A DNA stretch of 48,862 bases, taken from positions 1-48,862 of the IMG/VR virus record IMGVR_UViG_3300030202_004216. One strand, given 5' to 3'. The translations under genes and the position numbers were made by a program. The notes under the pieces were generated by a model. The model was not told where the DNA came from and made no database searches. It saw nothing but the letters and a program-made list of their open reading frames with translations. Source of the DNA: a virus. Shown piece after piece: positions 21,411 to 29,138 of this stretch; within the stretch, counting starts at the first letter, position 1; every line of letters begins with the position of its first letter.

Positions 21411-21807
21411 GGCCGAAGCGCTCGGTAGCGTGACGGCTGAGCGTGACATAGCGAACAACGTAGTCAGCAGCCTGCGCACAACCATGCGGCTGCAGCGCGA
21501 GCTGATGTCCGATCTGGAAGAGCTAGACCGCAACAGCACAGAGGACTTGCAGGATGGGCTCCAAGACAATGACCAGCTTGCTGCTGATGTTGCTGCTGGC
21601 CGCAAGCGGCTGCACGTCGACGCAGTATGTCCCGGTGGAATGCCCGAAGCCGCCAGCCCCTCCAGCGAGACTGATGATCGAACAGCCGAGCTCAATCCCG
21701 CTGCTCGACCAACTTATCACGCCCTCCGAGACCAGCTCTTAACGACAGAGAACGCACTGGCTGGCCTGCAGGATTGGGTCAGAGAGGCATGTATCAGTGG
21801 CGAGTAA
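21334..21807 (+). CDS. Rz-type inner-membrane spanin
   Basis: 157 residues from ATG 21334 (GAGGGG upstream). An N-terminal membrane helix (VRVLISAVIALLIALGALWW) is followed by a long periplasmic coiled coil (RDIANNVVSSLRTTMRLQRE). It pairs with the lipoprotein encoded inside it to fuse inner and outer membranes at the last step of lysis. The gene overlaps the endolysin end by 77 bp. Confidence 0.88.
   Translation: MVRVLISAVIALLIALGALWWQYDRKAEALGSVTAERDIANNVVSSLRTTMRLQRELMSDLEELDRNSTEDLQDGLQDNDQLAADVAAGRKRLHVDAVCPGGMPEAASPSSETDDRTAELNPAARPTYHALRDQLLTTENALAGLQDWVREACISGE
21554..21742 (+). CDS. Rz1-type outer-membrane spanin lipoprotein
   Basis: 62 residues nested in a different frame within the Rz gene. 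A signal peptide with lipobox LAASGC (MTSLLLMLLLAASGCTS) and a Pro-rich mature part (VPVECPKPPAPPARL) are the standard Rz1 features. ATG 21554 or the in-frame ATG at 21569 could be the start. It would be lipidated at the Cys and anchored in the outer membrane. Confidence 0.9.
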   Translation: MGSKTMTSLLLMLLLAASGCTSTQYVPVECPKPPAPPARLMIEQPSSIPLLDQLITPSETSS

Positions 21808-22327
21808 GAAGCTAGACAGCAGGCAGCGCCGGTTCTGCGAAGAGTACCTGAAGGATCTCAACGGCACTGACGCGGCAATCAGGGCCGGCTACAGCAAGCG
21901 CTCGGCATCGTCCATCGCGTATCAGCTGATGCAGAAGTCGCAGGTGCTGGAGTTGATCCAGGCGCTGCAGGAGAAGCGCTCAGAGCGCACGGCGATTGAT
22001 GCCGACTATGTGCTACGGCGCTTGGCTGACATTGATCAGCTGGACATTGCCGACATTCTCGATAACGCGGGAAATGCGCTGCCAATTCATCAGTGGCCGA
22101 AGGTTTGGCGCCAGTCGATCAGCGGTGTCGATCTGCAAGAACTGATGACGGGAGACATTGAGACAGTCATCAGAAAGATCAAATGGCCAGACAAGGTTAA
22201 GAACCTTGAGCTGCTGGGCAAACACGTCAGCGTGAACGCCTTCCGCGAGCAGCTTGACGTGAATGTGAATGTCAGCCTAGCCGAAAGGATGAAAAAAGCC
22301 CGTGAGCGCGTCAGCACCAAGCCCTGA
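21797..22327 (+). CDS. terS: terminase small subunit
   Basis: 176 residues from GTG 21797. The LDSRQRRFCEEYLKDLNGTD and AAIRAGYSKRSASSIAYQLM segments match the terminase_2 (SPP1 gp1-like) small subunit, a DNA-recognition helix-turn-helix oligomer that selects phage DNA for packaging. The C-terminus (LAERMKKARERV) probably contacts the large subunit, whose gene overlaps by 26 bp. Confidence 0.94.
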   Translation: MASKKLDSRQRRFCEEYLKDLNGTDAAIRAGYSKRSASSIAYQLMQKSQVLELIQALQEKRSERTAIDADYVLRRLADIDQLDIADILDNAGNALPIHQWPKVWRQSISGVDLQELMTGDIETVIRKIKWPDKVKNLELLGKHVSVNAFREQLDVNVNVSLAERMKKARERVSTKP

Positions 22328-23798
22328 AGACCTTGAGCTTCAGCTGGTAGAGGATCTGGCGCAGTTCACCCATGACCCGCTCGGCTGCGCGCTGTATTCG
22401 TTCCCATGGGGCGAAGGCGAGTTAGCAGAGGCGCAAGGCCCGCGGGATTGGCAGCAGGGGGTGATGCAGGACATCGCCGGCCACCTGCAAAACCCGGAGA
22501 CACGCTTTCAACCGCTGATGATTGCGGTGGCATCCGGTCACGGTATCGGCAAGTCGGCAGAGATCGGGATGATCTTGCATTGGGCAATGTCGACCTGCGA
22601 GGACTGCAAGGTCGTATTCACGGCCAACACAGAGAACCAGCTGAGAACCAAGACCGGCCCAGAGCTGGCGAAGTGGTTCAGGCTGGCGATCAACTCGCAT
22701 TGGTTCAAACCAACGGCGACGGCGATCTACGCCAACGACCCTGGCCACGAAAAGAGCTGGCGGGCTGATGCGGTGCCGTGGTCTGAGAACAACACAGAGG
22801 CGTTCGCGGGCCTGCACAACAATGGCAAGCGCATCGTCCTGGTGTTCGATGAGGCGTCGAACATCGCTGACAAGGTGTGGGAAGTGGCCGAAGGGGCGCT
22901 GACCGACGAGAACACCGAGATTATCTGGATTGCATTCGGCAACCCGACCCGTAACACCGGCCGGTTCCGCGAGTGCTTCCGACGCTACAAGCACCGCTGG
23001 ATTACGCGCCAGATCGACAGCAGGAACGTCGAGGGTACCAACAAGGCGCAAATCCAGAAGTGGATCGATGACTACGGCGAGGACAGCGACTTTGTCCGCA
23101 TCCGGGTCAGCGGCAAGTTCCCGAAAGCGTCTGACCTGCAACTGATCCCGTCTGACTGGACGGCGGCAGCGCAGCGACGCGAAGCGGCATTCGGCCTTGA
23201 TGACGCTCTGATTTGCGGGATCGACATTGCCCGCGGCGGTAGCGACAACAACGTCATCAGATTCCGGCGCGGCATGGATGCCAAAAGCATCAAGCCGATC
23301 AAGATCCCGGGTGCTGAGACGCGCGACACCACGCTGTTCATCGCCAAGGTGTGCACGCTGGTGAAGGATCACAAGCCGGACGCGGTGTTCGTTGATGCGA
23401 CAGGCGTTGGTGGCCCGGTAGCCGACCAGTTGCGACGGCTGATGCCGGGCGTGCCGGTGATCGATGTCAACTTCGCCAGCGCCGCCCCTGATCGGCACTA
23501 CGCCAACATGCGCACTTACATCTGGTGGCAGATGCGCGAGGCGCTGCGTGCTGGCCTGGCTATCGACGACTCTGCAGAGCTGGAAGAAGAGCTGACAAGC
23601 CCGCTGTACAGCCACAACCAGCGCGATCAGGTGGCGCTGGAGAAGAAAGACGACATCAAGAAGCGTATCGGCGTCAGCCCTGACGATGCCGACGCGCTGG
23701 CACTGACATTCACGTTCCCTGTGCAGCGCAACCAGCAGGCACAGGGCGACAACGGGACCGGCATGCGGTCCGAATACGACCCCTACGGAGGCAACTGA
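22302..23798 (+). CDS. terL: terminase large subunit
   Basis: 498 residues from GTG 22302. The ATPase has Walker A GHGIGKS (about residues 79-85) and Walker B VLVFDEAS (about 179-186). The nuclease half shows GIDIARGGSDNN and VFVDATGVGGPVADQL, ending near SPDDADALALTF, giving the RNase H-like acidic residues. It drives DNA into the prohead and cuts it. Full length. Confidence 0.96.
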   Translation: MSASAPSPEDLELQLVEDLAQFTHDPLGCALYSFPWGEGELAEAQGPRDWQQGVMQDIAGHLQNPETRFQPLMIAVASGHGIGKSAEIGMILHWAMSTCEDCKVVFTANTENQLRTKTGPELAKWFRLAINSHWFKPTATAIYANDPGHEKSWRADAVPWSENNTEAFAGLHNNGKRIVLVFDEASNIADKVWEVAEGALTDENTEIIWIAFGNPTRNTGRFRECFRRYKHRWITRQIDSRNVEGTNKAQIQKWIDDYGEDSDFVRIRVSGKFPKASDLQLIPSDWTAAAQRREAAFGLDDALICGIDIARGGSDNNVIRFRRGMDAKSIKPIKIPGAETRDTTLFIAKVCTLVKDHKPDAVFVDATGVGGPVADQLRRLMPGVPVIDVNFASAAPDRHYANMRTYIWWQMREALRAGLAIDDSAELEEELTSPLYSHNQRDQVALEKKDDIKKRIGVSPDDADALALTFTFPVQRNQQAQGDNGTGMRSEYDPYGGN

Positions 23799-23800
23799 CC

Positions 23801-24055
23801 ATGTGCGGAAGCGCAATCAAGAAGGTCGTGAAAAGCGTGACCGGTGTGCTCGGGATGGATGCGCCAAAGGCCCCAAAACCGCCAAAGGCGCCGGACCCTG
23901 CACCGACCGCGGTTGATGCCGGTGTATCTGCTGCGCGTGAGGATGAGCGCCGCCGCCGTGCTGCCGCTGCAGGGCAGAGCAGTACCATCCTGACCGGCGC
24001 AGGCGGGCTGACCGAGTCGGCCAGCACTGGCCGCAAAACGCTGCTGGGCGCCTGA
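23801..24055 (+). CDS. small conserved virion-region protein
   Basis: 84 residues, MCGSAIKKVVKSVTGVLGMD, a Pro/Lys/Ala-rich middle and a C-terminal GQSSTILTGAGGLTES. Proteins of this shape lie between terminase and portal genes of many podoviruses. The role is unproven, possibly a minor virion or lipid-modified protein given the Cys at position 2. Confidence 0.8.
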   Translation: MCGSAIKKVVKSVTGVLGMDAPKAPKPPKAPDPAPTAVDAGVSAAREDERRRRAAAAGQSSTILTGAGGLTESASTGRKTLLGA

Positions 24056-24058
24056 TCA

Positions 24059-25747
24059 ATGGCTCAGTCGCTGCGGGACAAGCTGGACGGCCGGTTTCAA
24101 GCGCTCAAGGCTGAGCGTGCGCGCGGCTGGGAAAGCAACTGGCGAGACCTGGCCGACTACATCGAGCCACGCACCGGGCGCTGGTGTCTGAGCGATTCGA
24201 ACAACGGCGAGCGCCGCGATCAGAAGATCATCAATGCAAGCGCTACCTATGCGGCGCGGGCGCTGGAAGCGGGCATGATGAGCGGCATCACCAGCCCATC
24301 ACGCAAGTGGTTCAACCTGGCTACGCCCGATCCGGACTTGATGGAGTACGGCCCGGTTAAGGTCTGGCTGCATCAGGTCAGCATGGCGATGAATGAGTTG
24401 TTCGCACGGTCGAACCTCTACAACGTGCTGCCCACGATCTACGGCGAGAACGGAATCTTTGGCACGGCCTGCATGGCGGCGATGCCTGATCAGCAGGATC
24501 TGGTGCGGTTCTACCCGTTCACGGTTGGCAGCTACTACATCGCCAATTCGGCCCGCCTGCAGGTCGATACGGTTTACCGTGAGTTCCGGATGACGGCGCG
24601 CCAGATGGCCCAGCAGTTCGGCCAGGAGGCGCTGAGCCAGACCGTCCGAGGCATGCTCGACAGCAAGGGTGATTCCTGGATCGACGTGTGCCATGCCATC
24701 GAGCCGAACGATGATCGCGTGTCCGGCCGGATGGACAACAAGAACATGCCGTATCGCTCGGTCTACTTCGAGAAGAACGGCGACCGTGACAAGGTGCTGC
24801 GTCAATCCGGCTTCCGTGACTTCCCGGCCATGGCGCCGCGCTGGAAGCTGAACGGCGAAGACGTGTATGGCACCGGCCCAGGCTCGATTGCCATCGGTGA
24901 CACCAAGGCGCTGCAGCTGATGGAGCGCCGCAAGGCTGAAATGGTCGAGAAGGGTGTCCGCCCGCCGATGATCGCGCCGGAGTCGCTGCGCAACCAGAAG
25001 GCGAGCATTGTTCCCGGCGACATCACCTATGTGAACGTGCAGCAGGGTATGCAAGGCTTTGTTCCTGCGCTGACCGTTGACCCGGGTTGGTTGACTGGCA
25101 TTCGCGGCGAGATTCAGGCAGCAGAGGACAAGATCAATACGGCGTTCTTCGTTGATCTGTTCCTGATGGTGTCGCAGATGGACTCGGTACGCACTGCAAC
25201 CGAGATTGCCGTTCGCAAGGAAGAGAAAATGTTGATGCTCGGGCCTGTGCTTGAGCGCCTGAACGATGAGCTGCTTGATCCGCTGATCGATCGCACCTTC
25301 GGTCTGATGCTGGAGCAGAGTGCGCCGATCTGGGCTGGCCTGATGCCCGGCCGCCCAGCGTTGCCGCCGCCGCCAAAAGAGCTTGCCGGCATGGATTTGC
25401 GGGTCGAATACACCAGCATTCTCGCGCAGGCCCAGAAAGCGCTGGGCGTCAGCAGCATCGAGCGCACTGTCGGCTTTGCCGGGAACCTGGCAGGCATGAA
25501 TCCAGAGGTGCTGGACAAGCTCGATATGGATCAAACGCTTGATGAATACGCCGCAATGATCGGCGTACCCCCGACCATGCTGCGCAGCGATGACCAGATC
25601 GCCCAGATCCGCCAGCAGCGGGCAGAGGCGCAGGCCCAGCAGGCGCAAGCCGAGCAGCTGAGCCAGTCCATCCAGGGCGCCAAGCTGTTGTCTGAAACCG
25701 ACGTGAGCAGCCCGAACGCGCTAACCGCTATCGCCGGGGGTGTCTGA
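24059..25747 (+). CDS. portal (head-tail connector) protein
   Basis: 562 residues of the T7-like head-tail connector family. It has RARGWESNWRDLADYIEPRT at the start, GMMSGITSPSRKWFNL, YGENGIFGTACM, ...GTGPGSIAIGDTKALQLMER, and a C-terminal coiled, Gln/Ala-rich tail. Twelve copies form the vertex through which DNA is packaged and ejected. This family implies a short-tailed virion. Confidence 0.95.
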   Translation: MAQSLRDKLDGRFQALKAERARGWESNWRDLADYIEPRTGRWCLSDSNNGERRDQKIINASATYAARALEAGMMSGITSPSRKWFNLATPDPDLMEYGPVKVWLHQVSMAMNELFARSNLYNVLPTIYGENGIFGTACMAAMPDQQDLVRFYPFTVGSYYIANSARLQVDTVYREFRMTARQMAQQFGQEALSQTVRGMLDSKGDSWIDVCHAIEPNDDRVSGRMDNKNMPYRSVYFEKNGDRDKVLRQSGFRDFPAMAPRWKLNGEDVYGTGPGSIAIGDTKALQLMERRKAEMVEKGVRPPMIAPESLRNQKASIVPGDITYVNVQQGMQGFVPALTVDPGWLTGIRGEIQAAEDKINTAFFVDLFLMVSQMDSVRTATEIAVRKEEKMLMLGPVLERLNDELLDPLIDRTFGLMLEQSAPIWAGLMPGRPALPPPPKELAGMDLRVEYTSILAQAQKALGVSSIERTVGFAGNLAGMNPEVLDKLDMDQTLDEYAAMIGVPPTMLRSDDQIAQIRQQRAEAQAQQAQAEQLSQSIQGAKLLSETDVSSPNALTAIAGGV

Positions 25748-26067
25748 TGGCGAATGCCGCCAACAAGGAACAGCAGGAACGCAAACAGCTGGAGCAGAGC
25801 CTGCAGCAGCGCCAGGCCGACGCCGACTTTCGCTGGTTGATGGCCGACCCACGCGGTCGGCGCATCGTCTGGGCGTTGATGGGGCGATGTAACGTGTTTT
25901 CCCCAGTGTTCAACACGCATGGCGGGGTAATGAATTTCAACGAAGGCCGACGCGATGTCGGCCTTTTTCTTTTGAGCGAGATAAACCGTCTGTGTCCGCA
26001 TCAGTTCGCGGTCGCAGCGGACGAGAACGCTCCAAAACCCGAAAGCGAGGAAACGAACGATGACTGA
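25747..26067 (+). CDS. Bbp19-like virion-region protein
   Basis: 106 residues. QQRQADADFRWLMADPRGRR, IVWALMGRCNVF and FNEGRRDVGLFLLSEI match the family around BPP-1 Bbp19. The start overlaps the portal stop (TGATG), and the end overlaps the scaffold gene by 8 bp. Its exact role in the head is unknown. Confidence 0.85.
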   Translation: MANAANKEQQERKQLEQSLQQRQADADFRWLMADPRGRRIVWALMGRCNVFSPVFNTHGGVMNFNEGRRDVGLFLLSEINRLCPHQFAVAADENAPKPESEETNDD

Positions 26068-26719
26068 CTCGACTCAAGCCAGTGGCGCACAGGACACCAC
26101 CGCCGCGACCCAGGCAGAGGGCGGACAGTCGGAGGGCTCGGTACTGACTCCCGAAACCACCACGCAACCCGACCAGCAAGGCCAGCAGCAGGAGGCGGCC
26201 AAGCCAGAGGGTGAGCAGGGCGGCGACAAGGACAAGGCCGGGCAGGACGACCAGGGCAAGCCGGAATCGCCCGCCGAGTACGCTGATTTCTCCCTTCCCG
26301 AAGGGGTGGAGATGGATGCCGAAGTGCTGACCGAGTTCAAGGGTATCGCCAAGGAGCTTGGCATTTCCCAAGAGGCAGCACAGAAGCTCATCGACCTTCA
26401 GGGGCGACTTGAGACACAGCGGGCGGACGCCATCCAGCAGGCTCTGGCCGACCAATCGAAGCAATGGGCTGAACAGATCCGTAGCGATAAGGACTTTGGC
26501 GGCGAGAACTACGACAGCAATGTCGCCGTTGCCGTGAAGGCCATCGAGCAATTCGGTTCACCTGAGCTTCGGCAAGTGCTGAACGACTCTGGCCTGGGCA
26601 ACCACCCGGAGCTGGTGAAGTTCTGTCATCGCATTGGCAAGGCGATTTCTGACGACTCTTTGGTGCTTGGCGGCACCCAAGGGAAGGATGAAATGACCAT
26701 CGTCGACGCCTTCAAGTAA
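26060..26719 (+). CDS. capsid scaffolding protein
   Basis: 219 residues. A disordered Gln/Glu/Asp-rich N-terminus (about residues 1-75) is followed by helical segments LTEFKGIAKELGISQEAAQK and EQIRSDKDFGGENYDSNVAV, ending near DAFK. Position directly before the major capsid gene and acidic low-complexity composition are typical of podoviral scaffolds that shape the prohead and then leave. Confidence 0.88.
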   Translation: MTDSTQASGAQDTTAATQAEGGQSEGSVLTPETTTQPDQQGQQQEAAKPEGEQGGDKDKAGQDDQGKPESPAEYADFSLPEGVEMDAEVLTEFKGIAKELGISQEAAQKLIDLQGRLETQRADAIQQALADQSKQWAEQIRSDKDFGGENYDSNVAVAVKAIEQFGSPELRQVLNDSGLGNHPELVKFCHRIGKAISDDSLVLGGTQGKDEMTIVDAFK

Positions 26720-26741
26720 TCAGTGATCAAGGAGTAATCCC

Positions 26742-27737
26742 ATGGGCATTTTGACCTCAACCATGCCGACTCTGCTGGACAAATTCAGCCGGGAAGACAG
26801 CCAGAAAAAGATCATGAAGATCGTCGAGCTGATGGCAAAGCAGAACGACATCCTCAATGATGCCGAGTACCAGGAGTGCAACGACGGCTCCAAGCACAAA
26901 ACCACCATGCGTTCGGGCATTCCTGAGCCTGCGTGGCGTCAGTTCAATGCTGGTGTTCAGCCGAGCAAATCGACCACCGTACCGGTTATCGACACCACCG
27001 GCATGATGGAAGACTACGGCAAGGTCGATAAGGCGCTGGCAGACCTGTCCGGCAATGCGGATGCGTTCCGTGTTTCCGAGAACATGGCGAAGCTTCAGGG
27101 CTTTAACAACAAGGCCGCGCGCTACATGTTCTACGGCAACACCGAGAGCGAGCCTGAATCGTTCCTTGGCTTGGCGCCGCGTTACAACGACCTGTCTGCC
27201 GAATCTGGCGCCAACATCGTTGATGCTGGCGGCACTGGCTCAACAAACGCGTCGATCTGGTTCGTGACCTGGGGCGAGATGACCACGCACCTGCTGTACC
27301 CGAAAGGCAGCGTGGCCGGCTTCAAGCACCAGAATCTGGGCGAGGATACCGTCAGCGACGGTAACGGCGGTGAGTTCCAGGCATATCGCGACCACTTCAA
27401 GTGGGATATCGGCCTGTCCGTTCGTGACTGGCGCGCGAATGCTCGCATCGCGAACATCGACGTGACCGCGCTCACCAAAGATGGCGCGACCGGCGCGGAT
27501 CTGATCGAACTGATGGTCGATGCGTATTACCTGATCGACAACTCGATGCAGGCTGATGGCCGCACGGTCATCTACTGCAACCGCACCATCCAGACCTTCC
27601 TGCATAAACAGGCAATGAACGCGAAGAACGTGAATCTGACCATCGGTGAGTACGCCGGCAAGAAGATTCCCGAGTTTCTGGGCATGCCGATCAAGCGCTG
27701 TGATGCGCTTCTCAACACTGAGGCCCGCGTCGTTTAA
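26742..27737 (+). CDS. major capsid protein
   Basis: 331 residues starting MGILTSTMPTLLDKFSR, with LADLSGNADAFRVSE, QNLGEDTVSDGNGGEFQAYR and the end KIPEFLGMPIKRCDALLN. It is the BPP-1-like major capsid family, HK97 fold. GGAG precedes the ATG. It forms the icosahedral shell. Confidence 0.93.
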   Translation: MGILTSTMPTLLDKFSREDSQKKIMKIVELMAKQNDILNDAEYQECNDGSKHKTTMRSGIPEPAWRQFNAGVQPSKSTTVPVIDTTGMMEDYGKVDKALADLSGNADAFRVSENMAKLQGFNNKAARYMFYGNTESEPESFLGLAPRYNDLSAESGANIVDAGGTGSTNASIWFVTWGEMTTHLLYPKGSVAGFKHQNLGEDTVSDGNGGEFQAYRDHFKWDIGLSVRDWRANARIANIDVTALTKDGATGADLIELMVDAYYLIDNSMQADGRTVIYCNRTIQTFLHKQAMNAKNVNLTIGEYAGKKIPEFLGMPIKRCDALLNTEARVV

Positions 27738-27775
27738 CGGCGCGGTTTCTCTGTAACTCATCGAGGAGAACGACC

Positions 27776-28168
27776 ATGTTGCTTGATGCAAAACTTCTGC
27801 TGTCGAATCAGCAGGCAATCACCGCCACCGCCGCATCGACTGATGTTATTGACCGTGGCGACACCAAAGACGTTGGTAAGGCTGGCGACATTCCGTTGCT
27901 GGTCCAGGTCACCGAATCATTCAACAACCTGACCAGCCTGAGCATTGCGATTCAGACGGACAGTGCGTCGAACTTCGGCACTGCCAAGACGCTGGCGACC
28001 GTCACCGTTCCGCTGGCTGATCTGGTTGCCGGCTATCAGATCCCGGTCATCACTCTGCCGAAGGATGTGAAGCGCTACGTCCGCCTGAACTACACCGTCA
28101 CCGGTACCGCGCCGACCACTGGCAAGGTTACCGCCGGCATCGTCGCGGGAGTCCAGACCAATGGTTAA
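27776..28168 (+). CDS. Bbp16-like capsid cement protein
   Basis: 130 residues, beta-rich (MLLDAKLLLSNQQAITATAA, DIPLLVQVTESFNNLTSLSI, KRYVRLNYTVTGTAPTTGKV). It matches the jellyroll cement protein of Bordetella phage BPP-1 that staples capsomers. AGGAG lies ahead of the ATG. It follows the major capsid gene as in BPP-1. Confidence 0.88.
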   Translation: MLLDAKLLLSNQQAITATAASTDVIDRGDTKDVGKAGDIPLLVQVTESFNNLTSLSIAIQTDSASNFGTAKTLATVTVPLADLVAGYQIPVITLPKDVKRYVRLNYTVTGTAPTTGKVTAGIVAGVQTNG

Positions 28169-28490
28169 GGATTACCGCGTGTTGGAGCGGTCGTTTATCA
28201 ACGGCCGGCTCTACGAGCCCGGCGCGATCGTGGCGCTGCACATTGACAGCCCAGGCTCGAACCTCAAGCCGGTTAAAGCGCAGGAGCCGCAGAAAGCTCA
28301 GGACGAGCCGAGCACGGACGCTGGCGCCGTAAAGGCGTTTCACGTTGGCGGTGGCCGCTATGGCATCAAGGATGGTGCCGGGGAGCGAGTCGGTGAGTTC
28401 ACCGGTTCGCAAGCGGAGGCGGAGGCCGAAGCTGCACGGATGAATGGGGCTCAGGACGAGCCGACCCCGGGCGATCTGCCGGACGCTTGA
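28161..28490 (+). CDS. hypothetical virion-region protein
   Basis: 109 residues overlapping the cement protein gene by 8 bp. The first 30 residues (MVKDYRVLERSFINGRLYEP) resemble small head-completion proteins. A Pro/Gln/Glu linker and a short domain (FHVGGGRYGIKDGAGERVGE) follow, with an Ala/Glu repeat tail. Its role in the virion is unknown. Confidence 0.75.
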   Translation: MVKDYRVLERSFINGRLYEPGAIVALHIDSPGSNLKPVKAQEPQKAQDEPSTDAGAVKAFHVGGGRYGIKDGAGERVGEFTGSQAEAEAEAARMNGAQDEPTPGDLPDA

Positions 28491-28505
28491 TCACCCGCCC
28501 TGAAC

Positions 28506-28530
28506 CGGCCCCTTCGGGGGCCGTTCTTTT
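28506..28530 (+). terminator. intercistronic terminator-like hairpin
   Basis: CGGCCCC/GGGGCCG with a short TTC loop followed by TTCTTTT, between capsid and tail genes. It may lower expression of downstream tail genes relative to capsid, as such hairpins do in other podoviruses. Confidence 0.7.
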
Positions 28531-28541
28531 AAGGATTCCCC

Positions 28542-29138
28542 ATGGCCAGTGTCATTCAGATTTGTAACCTTGCGCTGTCGCGCATTGGTCAGAGCGAGCA
28601 GATCCAGTCGCTGACCGAGCAGACCAAGGGTGCACAGCTCTGTGCTCTGCATTACGCGGACTGCCGTGACGAACTGCTGCGCAATTTCGATTGGCCGTTC
28701 GCTGAGGCGCGCGTCAATCTGGCCGACATTGGTTCACCGCCCACCAATTGGGCATACCGCTATCAGCTGCCGACCGACTGCCTGAAAGCGCGTTACATCA
28801 CTATTCCTGGCGTTGCGAACCCGGTTGCAGATCAGCGCATCCCGTATCGCCTGATTCACACCAGCACCGGCCGCGGCATCATCACCAATCAGCCAGAGGC
28901 CGAATTGGTCTACACCGTGAAGGTGGAAGACACGACCCTTTTCGATCCGCTATTCGTGTCCGCGCTGGCTTGGCGACTTGGTGCTGAGCTGGCTATGGGC
29001 CTGACTGCACGCCCGGAAGGCTACCAGAACGCCTACCAGCAGCACCTGTTCGTGCTGGGTCAGGCGCAAGCTGTCGCCCTGTCTGAGCAACAGCAGCTGG
29101 TGCCGCAAGACTCCGAATTTGTGTCGGTGCGCTACTGA
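28542..29138 (+). CDS. tail tubular protein A-like adaptor
   Basis: 198 residues. MASVIQICNLALSRIGQSEQ, CALHYADCRDELLRNFDWPF and RYQLPTDCLKARYI are hallmarks of the T7 gp11-like adaptor that joins portal to nozzle. The next gene is the nozzle protein, in the expected order. Full length. Confidence 0.9.
   Translation: MASVIQICNLALSRIGQSEQIQSLTEQTKGAQLCALHYADCRDELLRNFDWPFAEARVNLADIGSPPTNWAYRYQLPTDCLKARYITIPGVANPVADQRIPYRLIHTSTGRGIITNQPEAELVYTVKVEDTTLFDPLFVSALAWRLGAELAMGLTARPEGYQNAYQQHLFVLGQAQAVALSEQQQLVPQDSEFVSVRY

Noticed and set aside
22422-23816. Open frame of 464 codons on the minus strand opposite the terminase large subunit
   Set aside because: It is a shadow of the GC-rich terL gene: no ribosome site, composition typical of reverse-frame translation, and it covers conserved Walker motifs on the other strand.
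24299-25648. Minus-strand frame of 449 codons opposite the portal gene
   Set aside because: His/Leu/Arg-rich composition typical of antisense translation. No supporting signals.
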